Shown here in pieces: positions 5,392-10,663 of a stretch of DNA of 12,558 nucleotides. Below the pieces are notes generated by a model. The model saw only the letters and a program-made list of their open reading frames with translations. It had not been told where the DNA came from and searched no databases. The stretch is taken from assembly GCA_003648875.1 (NCBI GenBank), contig QMQC01000021.1:1-12558 (forward strand), given 5' to 3'. Positions within the stretch are counted from its first letter, which is position 1; every line of letters begins with the position of its first letter. Position numbers and translations under genes: made by a program. The stretch is from Actinomycetota bacterium. Lineage in GTDB: Bacteria > Actinomycetota > Acidimicrobiia > Spongiisociales > UBA5794.

Positions 5392-5421
5392 GGTAGATAG
5401 CATCCTGGCCCGCTGTCTACC
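5392..5421 (+). repeat. Strong hairpin in the rplJ upstream region
   Basis: GGTAGATAGC (5392-5401) pairs with GCTGTCTACC (5412-5421) over 10 bp with one G-U pair and a 10-nt loop. There is no T-tract, so it is not a standard terminator. Its role is unknown. Confidence 0.6.
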
Positions 5422-5535
5422 TGACTTTGAAAGAGACCACCCCCTCCTCCGACACTCCTTGCTTTCTCGTCAGAAGCCAGAATTCAGACCTCCCGGTCGA
5501 TACCGATTCACACGCGCTACAGTCCCGTCACAACC

Positions 5536-5640
5536 TCAAACCGACCCGAGACCGTTGGTGCCACCAGGCATAAGTCGCAAGACGCCGGCGCAGGCCGATT
5601 CCACTTGGAAGCTCCTGACATCTCGGTTCGGGGGCTTTGA
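5536..5640 (+). promoter_or_regulatory. L10-type ribosomal protein leader RNA
   Basis: The region folds into the multi-arm leader expected before rplJ. The basal helix pairs 5536-5544 (TCAAACCGA) with 5628-5640, bulging GGGC at 5632-5635. After one C-U mismatch it continues as CCGAGA (5546-5551) with TCTCGG (5621-5626). Inside are TGGT-GCC-ACCA (5556-5566), an arm GGC-ATAA-GTC-GCAA-GAC-GCC with a GNRA loop (5567-5586), and CAGG (5591-5594) with CCTG (5614-5617) enclosing TTCC-ACTT-GGAA. The motif order GACCGTTGGTG...GCGCAGG recalls the Rfam L10 leader. In known cases the L10-L12 complex binds this RNA to hold down rplJ-rplL expression. Confidence 0.82.
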
Positions 5641-5694
5641 TCGTTTCAGGGCTCACAGGGTTGGTAAGTGAAAGTCCGATTTGAGGAGACGCAC

Positions 5695-6522
5695 ATGCCA
5701 AGACCAGAAAAGGTCCAGGCTGTCGCCGACATCAAAGAACGTATCGAAGGAGCACAAGCTGTGTTCCTCGCGGAATACGCCGGTCTTTCGGTCAAGGATC
5801 AACAGGCACTGCGTCGAAGCCTCCGTGAGAACGGGGCGGAGTTCAAGGTCGTGAAGATGAGCATGGCTCGTCTCGCTGCTGCAGAACTCGATATCGACAC
5901 ACTCGACGAACTGTTGCTCGGCCCAACCGGTCTTGCATTCGCCGACGGTGACCCTGCAGGCGCAGCAAAGGTACTCAAGGATTTCGCCAGGAGCCACGAC
6001 ACGTTCGCGGTCAAGGGTGGTCTTCTTGGTCTTGAATTCCTCCCACCGGAGAAAATTGCCGAACTCGCCGAACTCGAGCCGCGTGACGTGCTCCTCGCCA
6101 AGCTCGCCGGTGTCATGCAGGCACCAATGGCGAACCTCGCAGGCCTCCTGGCTGCGTTGCCACGCAACACAGCATCCGTTCTCCAGCAGTTGCTCGAGAA
6201 GAAGGAAGCGGCTGAGGGGCAGTCAGCAGCCGGCAGCGATCAGCCCTCAGCAGAGGATGACGATGGCGAAGAGCCGACGGCCGATGGCGCTGAGGAGACC
6301 GAAGAGGCCGATGCAGCCCCTGAAGAGGAAGCATCCGAAGAGGCCGCGGAAGCAGCCGACGCAGGTGCCGACACCGACGCAGTTGGCGGAGCGCCGAAGG
6401 CCGATGAGGCTGACGATGCCACCGCCGAGACCGATACGACCGATGAAGCATCTGACGATGCTGGCGACGAATCCGATGATCAAGCCGACGAGGCGTCTGA
6501 AGAAGACGCCGAGGAGGAGTAA
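5695..6522 (+). CDS. rplJ: 50S ribosomal protein L10 with long acidic C-terminal tail
   Basis: A 275-residue version of L10, the stalk base that binds 23S rRNA and carries the L12 dimers. Residues 1-175 are a normal full-length L10: PRPEKVQAVADIKERIEGAQ at the start, VKGGLLGLEFLPPEKIAELA in the middle, then the helix MANLAGLLAALPRNTASVLQ and further residues that hold L12. Residues about 176-275 are an added low-complexity tail. From 186 on, 43 of 90 residues are Asp or Glu, most others are Ala, Thr, Ser or Gly, and there is only one Lys. L10 proteins are usually about 160-180 residues. The ATG at 5695 follows GAGGAG (5683-5688) by 6 bases; the GTG at 5668 is less likely. Expression is probably controlled by the leader at 5536-5640. 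rplL follows after 2 bp. Confidence 0.96.
   Translation: MPRPEKVQAVADIKERIEGAQAVFLAEYAGLSVKDQQALRRSLRENGAEFKVVKMSMARLAAAELDIDTLDELLLGPTGLAFADGDPAGAAKVLKDFARSHDTFAVKGGLLGLEFLPPEKIAELAELEPRDVLLAKLAGVMQAPMANLAGLLAALPRNTASVLQQLLEKKEAAEGQSAAGSDQPSAEDDDGEEPTADGAEETEEADAAPEEEASEEAAEAADAGADTDAVGGAPKADEADDATAETDTTDEASDDAGDESDDQADEASEEDAEEE
6511..6519 (+). promoter_or_regulatory. rplL ribosome binding site inside the last Glu codons of rplJ
   Basis: The last three codons of rplJ, GAG GAG GAG, form a strong Shine-Dalgarno sequence 5 bases before the rplL ATG. The rplL start site is thus contained in the acidic-tail coding region, which favours coupled translation. Confidence 0.75.
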
Positions 6523-6524
6523 CA

Positions 6525-6908
6525 ATGGCCAAGACGACAACCGAGAAGTTGCTCGAATCGTTCGAAGAGATGTCCGTCCTCGAGCTTTCCGAGTTTCTCA
6601 AGGCATTCGAAGAGAAGTTCGATGTCACAGCCGCCGCGCCTGTCGCGGTTGCTGTGGCGCCCGCGGGTGGAGACGCTGGAGCCGCCGAGGAAGAGCAGGA
6701 CGAATTCGACGTCGTGCTCACCGGCGCAGGCGAGAAGAAGATCCAGGTGATCAAGGAAGTTCGTAGTCTCACGAGCCTTGGTCTCAAGGAGGCAAAGGCG
6801 CTCGTTGACGATGCGCCTTCAGCGATCCTCGAGGCCGCAGACAAGGAGACCGCCGAGAAGGCAAAGGAAGCCCTCGAGGCTGCCGGCGCTTCGGTCGAAC
6901 TCAAATAG
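6525..6908 (+). CDS. rplL: 50S ribosomal protein L7/L12
   Basis: A 127-residue stalk protein present in several copies per ribosome; it recruits and stimulates EF-Tu, EF-G and other GTPases. The N-terminal dimerisation and L10-binding helices span about residues 3-34 (EKLLESFEEMSVLELSEFLK). The flexible Ala/Pro/Gly/Glu hinge spans 35-57. The globular domain (58-127) has the conserved factor-binding helix KKIQVIKEVRSLTSLGLKEA (71-90). Length and layout are normal. It lies 2 bp after rplJ and uses an RBS within it, giving the high L12 output required by stalk stoichiometry. A large hairpin without a U-tract lies 31 bp downstream. Confidence 0.98.
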   Translation: MAKTTTEKLLESFEEMSVLELSEFLKAFEEKFDVTAAAPVAVAVAPAGGDAGAAEEEQDEFDVVLTGAGEKKIQVIKEVRSLTSLGLKEAKALVDDAPSAILEAADKETAEKAKEALEAAGASVELK

Positions 6909-6939
6909 CGAAGAAGTACCTGATACTTCGATTCTGACG

Positions 6940-6973
6940 AGAGGTGGTCGCGGGCGAGCCTGCGACCACCTCT
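6940..6973 (+). terminator. Long hairpin between rplL and rpoB (attenuator or processing site)
   Basis: Arms 6940-6954 (begins AGAGGTGGTCGC) and 6959-6973 (ends GCGACCACCTCT) form a 15-bp stem with one G-U pair and the loop CGAG. Only TCTTACG follows, so there is no U-tract. In E. coli a partial terminator and an RNase III site lie at this same place and lower rpoBC relative to rplJL; a similar role is likely here. Confidence 0.65.
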
Positions 6974-6985
6974 TACGCGTTCCGG

Positions 6986-7070
6986 TTTCCAGTTCAAAGT
7001 CTTCAGTCTTCAGTCTTCAGGATGGAGGGGTTCCGACTGTGAACTGGAAACTGAAGACTGTGAACTGAAG
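6986..7070. repeat. Short degenerate repeat block before rpoB
   Basis: TTTCCAGTTCA (6986-6996) and TGAACTGGAAA (7040-7050) form a perfect 11-bp inverted repeat. Between them AGTCTTC occurs three times in tandem (6998-7018), and its inverse CTGAAGACTG is at 7051-7060. TGTGAACTG occurs twice (7038-7046 and 7059-7067). The same vocabulary is seen at 199-253. Confidence 0.75.
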
Positions 7071-7078
7071 GTCCAAGC

Positions 7079-7107
7079 TTGAAACTTTGCGCCTTTCCCT
7101 GTATCGT
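7079..7107 (+). promoter_or_regulatory. Candidate SigA promoter for rpoB (upstream)
   Basis: TTGAAA (7079-7084) and TATCGT (7102-7107) are 17 bp apart, matching the -35 at five and the -10 at four of six positions. A start near 7114 would leave a leader of about 145 nt before rpoB. Confidence 0.5.
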
Positions 7108-7146
7108 TGCAGGCACAGTTGAAGAACCTTTTCGACCCGCTAAGAA

Positions 7147-7191
7147 ATAGTGGTGGGATAGTGGCGTGCTATCCCCATTTTGTGCTATCCT
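7147..7191 (+). promoter_or_regulatory. Repeat-rich control region and possible extended -10 promoter before rpoB
   Basis: ATAGTGG occurs at 7147-7153 and 7158-7164, one helical turn apart. GGGATAG (7155-7161) and CTATCCC (7169-7175) form a 7-bp inverted repeat. GTGCTATCC occurs at 7166-7174 and 7182-7190. The second copy reads TGC-TATCCT (7183-7191), an extended -10, about 70 bp before the start codon. This may be a second promoter with an overlapping regulator site. Confidence 0.45.
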
Positions 7192-7259
7192 CATCAGTTC
7201 ACCCGTCTCACTGCTCCTAGCCCTGTGCTGTTGCATCGTCTATAAGAGGAGGATCCGCG

Positions 7260-10200
7260 TTGGCTCGTGCGCGTTCCCAGAGGCTGTCTTTCGCAAAGAT
7301 CCCACAGGTACAGGAGATCCCGGGTCTCCTTGACGTTCAGAGGGACTCTTTCGCAGCCTTTCTCGATTCCGGACTCAAGCAGATGTTCGATGAGGTCAGC
7401 CCGATCGAAGACTTCACCGGCAATCTTGCACTCGAACTCACCGATCACCGGTTTGAGGAACCACCGATGACGATCGAAGAAGCAAAGGACCGCGATTCCA
7501 ACTACTCGCGTCCGCTCTTCGTCACTGCCAGGTTTCTGAACAAGGAGACTGGCGAGATCAAGGAGCAGCAGGTCTTCCTCGGAGACTTCCCGATGATGAC
7601 CCCGAACGGCACCTTCATCATCAACGGCACCGAACGTGTCGTCGTCAGCCAGCTCGTCCGCAGCCCAGGTGTCTATTTCGACAAGACGATCGACAAGACG
7701 TCTGGTCGCCCGGTGTATGCCTCGAAGGTCATCCCCGGACGTGGCGCCTGGCTCGAGTTCGACATCGACAAGAAGGACACCATAGGAGTTCGTGTCGACC
7801 GCAAGCGCCGTCAGTTTGTATCCACCTTCCTCCGCGCTCTCAGCATTGCCGAGACCGATGAGGCGATCATCGAGCTCCTTGGCGATTCCGAGCTCGTGCG
7901 CAACACACTTGAGAAGGATCCGACGTCCACGAAGGACGAAGCACTTCTCGATCTGTATCGCAAGCTGCGACCCGGTGAACTCACAACCGTCGAATCTGCA
8001 CGCAGCCTCATCAAGACGCTGTTCCGCACTCCGAAACGGTATGACCTCACCCGCGTCGGTCGCTACAAGGTGAACCAGAAGCTCGGTGGCGACGCCTCCA
8101 TGGAGCTGATGGACAACTTCAGGGCAGACGAGCAGGGCCTCATCACCGATGACGACATGGTGAGCACGATCAAGTACCTGATGAACCTCAAAGAGGAGAT
8201 CGACGGGTACCGAATCGACGACATCGACAACTTCCAGAACAGACGCATCCGCACGGTCGGCGAGCTGATCCAGAACCAGATCCGGGTTGGTCTCACCCGT
8301 CTCGAGCGTGTCGTCCGTGAACGGATGACGACTCAGGATCCTGAGGCCATCACTCCACAAACACTGATCAACATTCGCCCCGTTGTTGCGTCGATCAAGG
8401 AGTTCTTCGGGACCTCGCAGCTGAGCCAATTCATGGACCAGCCGAACCCGCTTGCATCGATCACCCACCGCCGCCGCCTCTCGGCGCTTGGCCCCGGTGG
8501 CCTGTCGCGTGAGCGTGCAGGCTTTGAGGTGCGAGACGTGCACCCCTCCCACTACGGCAGGATGTGTCCGATCGAGACGCCCGAAGGTCCAAATATCGGT
8601 CTCATCGGTTCTCTTGCGTCCTATGCCCGCGTCAACCGCTTCGGCTTCATCGAGACTCCGTACCGTAGGGTCAAGAAGGGCAAGGTTTCGAGGCAGATCG
8701 ACTACCTGACCGCCTCAGAGGAAGAGGGCCACGTAATTGCACAGGCCAACGCACCCCTCGAAGCAAACGGCGTGTTCACGAACGACCGCGTGCTCGTCCG
8801 CAAAACCGGTGGCGAGGTCGACACGGTGCCCGCAGAGCAGGTCGACTACATGGACGTGTCGCCGAAGCAGGTTGTTTCGATTGCCACGTCGCTGATCCCC
8901 TTCCTTGAGCATGACGATGCGAACCGAGCGCTGATGGGCTCCAACATGCAGCGCCAGGCAGTACCGCTCATCACGTCGGACGCACCGCTTGTCGGTACGG
9001 GGATGGAGGAGCGTGCCGCAAGGGACTCAGGTGACGTGATCATCTCCACGGTCGCTGGTGAAGTCGTCGAAGTGACAGGCACGGAGATCGTTGTCAAGGA
9101 GGCTGGTGCCAACAAGAGGCATACGTTCTTCCTCGACAAGTTCGAGCGCTCGAACCAGGGCACGTGCATCAATCAGAAGCCGATCGTAACCGAGGGCGAC
9201 AAGGTCAAGGTTGGCGATGCTCTCGCTGACGGTGCATCGACAGATGGTGGCGAGCTCGCGCTGGGACGAAACCTGATGGTTGCGTTCATGCCCTGGGACG
9301 GCCACAACTTCGAGGACGCGATCGTCATCTCGGAGAGGCTTGTCAAGGATGACATTCTTTCATCGATTCACATCGAAGAGCACGAGATCGAGGCACGCGA
9401 CACAAAGCTCGGTGCCGAGGAGATCACGCGAGATATTCCGAACGTAGCCGAAGAGGTTCTGATGAACCTCGACGAAGGCGGCATCATCCGTATCGGTGCA
9501 GAGGTCGGTCCTGGTGACTATCTCGTTGGCAAGGTCACACCGAAGGGTGAGACGGAGTTGACGCCGGAGGAGAGGCTGCTTCGGGCGATCTTCGGCGAGA
9601 AGGCGCGAGAGGTCCGCGACGTCTCGCTCAAGGTCCCACACGGTGAGTCGGGCAAGGCGATCGCTGTCAAGGAATTCAGCCGCGAGGACGGGTACGACCT
9701 TCCGCCCGGAATGAACGAGCTCGTGCGTGTCTACGTTGCCAAGCAGCGCAAGATATCTGCAGGGGACAAACTTGCAGGCCGCCACGGGAACAAGGGTGTC
9801 ATCGCAAAGATTCTCCCGGAAGAAGACATGCCGTTCCTCGAGGACGGAACGCCAGTTGACATAATCCTGTCACCACTTGGCGTGCCCTCACGAATGAACC
9901 TTGGTCAGGTGCTCGAAACACACCTCGGCTGGGCAGCTGCAACAGGTTGGGGATCGTTCGATGACCTCGAGAGTCCTGCCTCTGGTGGTGCCGAGCCGTG
10001 GACAAGGGTGGCGACCCCGGTCTTTGACGGCGCCCATGAGGATGAGGTGCTCAAGGTGCTGTCCACATCGCTCGTCAACCGCGACGGCGTCCAGATCATC
10101 AACAGCGAGGGAAAGACACGGCTCTATGACGGTCGCTCAGGTGAGCCATTCGATTCCCTCATCACAGTCGGGTACATGTACATCCTGAAGCTCGTACACC

Positions 10201-10625
10201 TCGTTGATCACAAGATCCACGCCAGGTCGACCGGTCCGTACTCCATGATCACCCAGCAGCCACTTGGCGGGAAGGCCCAGTTCGGAGGCCAGCGTTTCGG
10301 TGAGATGGAAGTGTGGGCGCTCGAGGCCTACGGAGCTGCCTACGCGCTACAGGAGTTGCTGACTATCAAGTCAGATGACGTCCGTGGACGGGTCAAAGTG
10401 TATGAAGCGATCGTCAAGGGTGAGAACATCCCTGAACCGGGCATCCCCGAGTCATTCAAGGTGCTCATCAAAGAGATGCAGTCACTCGGCCTGAACGTCG
10501 AGATGCTGTCAGCCGGTGAGGAAGTCGAACTCGAGGATATTGAGGAAGACGTGTTCCGTACCGCAGCCAGCCTCGGGATCGATATCTCTCGTCCCGAGCG
10601 CCCCGACATGGACGTAATCGTTTGA
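7260..10625 (+). CDS. rpoB: DNA-directed RNA polymerase beta subunit
   Basis: A 1121-residue catalytic subunit of RNA polymerase. The start is TTG at 7260, with a strong AGGAGG (7247-7252) seven bases upstream. The rifampicin-binding region is at 383-412 (FFGTSQLSQFMDQPNPLASI, then THRRRLSALGPGG). The ERAGFEVRDVHPSHYGRMCP block follows, GRHGNKG is at 840-846, and GGKAQFGGQRFGEMEVWALE starts at 1003. By E. coli numbering the key rifampicin residues Asp516, His526 and Ser531 are kept (Asp393, His403, Ser408), while position 518 is Pro395 and 522 is Ala399. The length is slightly under mycobacterial RpoB. rpoC follows after 38 bp, so the two are one operon. Confidence 0.99.
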   Translation: MARARSQRLSFAKIPQVQEIPGLLDVQRDSFAAFLDSGLKQMFDEVSPIEDFTGNLALELTDHRFEEPPMTIEEAKDRDSNYSRPLFVTARFLNKETGEIKEQQVFLGDFPMMTPNGTFIINGTERVVVSQLVRSPGVYFDKTIDKTSGRPVYASKVIPGRGAWLEFDIDKKDTIGVRVDRKRRQFVSTFLRALSIAETDEAIIELLGDSELVRNTLEKDPTSTKDEALLDLYRKLRPGELTTVESARSLIKTLFRTPKRYDLTRVGRYKVNQKLGGDASMELMDNFRADEQGLITDDDMVSTIKYLMNLKEEIDGYRIDDIDNFQNRRIRTVGELIQNQIRVGLTRLERVVRERMTTQDPEAITPQTLINIRPVVASIKEFFGTSQLSQFMDQPNPLASITHRRRLSALGPGGLSRERAGFEVRDVHPSHYGRMCPIETPEGPNIGLIGSLASYARVNRFGFIETPYRRVKKGKVSRQIDYLTASEEEGHVIAQANAPLEANGVFTNDRVLVRKTGGEVDTVPAEQVDYMDVSPKQVVSIATSLIPFLEHDDANRALMGSNMQRQAVPLITSDAPLVGTGMEERAARDSGDVIISTVAGEVVEVTGTEIVVKEAGANKRHTFFLDKFERSNQGTCINQKPIVTEGDKVKVGDALADGASTDGGELALGRNLMVAFMPWDGHNFEDAIVISERLVKDDILSSIHIEEHEIEARDTKLGAEEITRDIPNVAEEVLMNLDEGGIIRIGAEVGPGDYLVGKVTPKGETELTPEERLLRAIFGEKAREVRDVSLKVPHGESGKAIAVKEFSREDGYDLPPGMNELVRVYVAKQRKISAGDKLAGRHGNKGVIAKILPEEDMPFLEDGTPVDIILSPLGVPSRMNLGQVLETHLGWAAATGWGSFDDLESPASGGAEPWTRVATPVFDGAHEDEVLKVLSTSLVNRDGVQIINSEGKTRLYDGRSGEPFDSLITVGYMYILKLVHLVDHKIHARSTGPYSMITQQPLGGKAQFGGQRFGEMEVWALEAYGAAYALQELLTIKSDDVRGRVKVYEAIVKGENIPEPGIPESFKVLIKEMQSLGLNVEMLSAGEEVELEDIEEDVFRTAASLGIDISRPERPDMDVIV

Positions 10626-10663
10626 CCAAGCCGACCGAGAATTCTGAGAGCGGGAGCGAATAG

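Larger units (their letters stand above)
5176..5535 (+). other. Non-coding stretch before the L10 leader; likely promoter and long 5' leader
   Basis: No supported gene lies here; short open frames in this stretch have no RBS and no family likeness. TTGACA at 5237-5242 is a perfect -35 hexamer, but the best -10 at 17 bp is the weak GACCAT (5260-5265). A start near 5272 would give a leader of over 400 nt. Inside it are a GC-rich block of GGCC words (5346-5380) and a 10-bp hairpin with a 10-nt loop (arms 5392-5401 and 5412-5421). What these do is unknown. Confidence 0.5.

Noticed and set aside
5330..5671. A 113-codon plus-strand frame in the rplJ upstream gap
   Set aside because: It overlaps the structured L10 leader, has no RBS and shows a composition unlike the neighbouring proteins.
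6113..6997. A 294-codon open frame on the minus strand
   Set aside because: It is antisense to rplJ and rplL; the low-complexity acidic-tail codons leave the other frames open.
6998..7020. Tandem heptamers considered as a CRISPR-like array
   Set aside because: Units are 7 bp and directly adjoining, with no spacers and no cas genes nearby.
7194..8552. A 452-codon open frame on the minus strand
   Set aside because: It lies wholly antisense to rpoB and its leader, has no RBS and no family likeness; long antisense frames are expected from the codon bias of rpoB.
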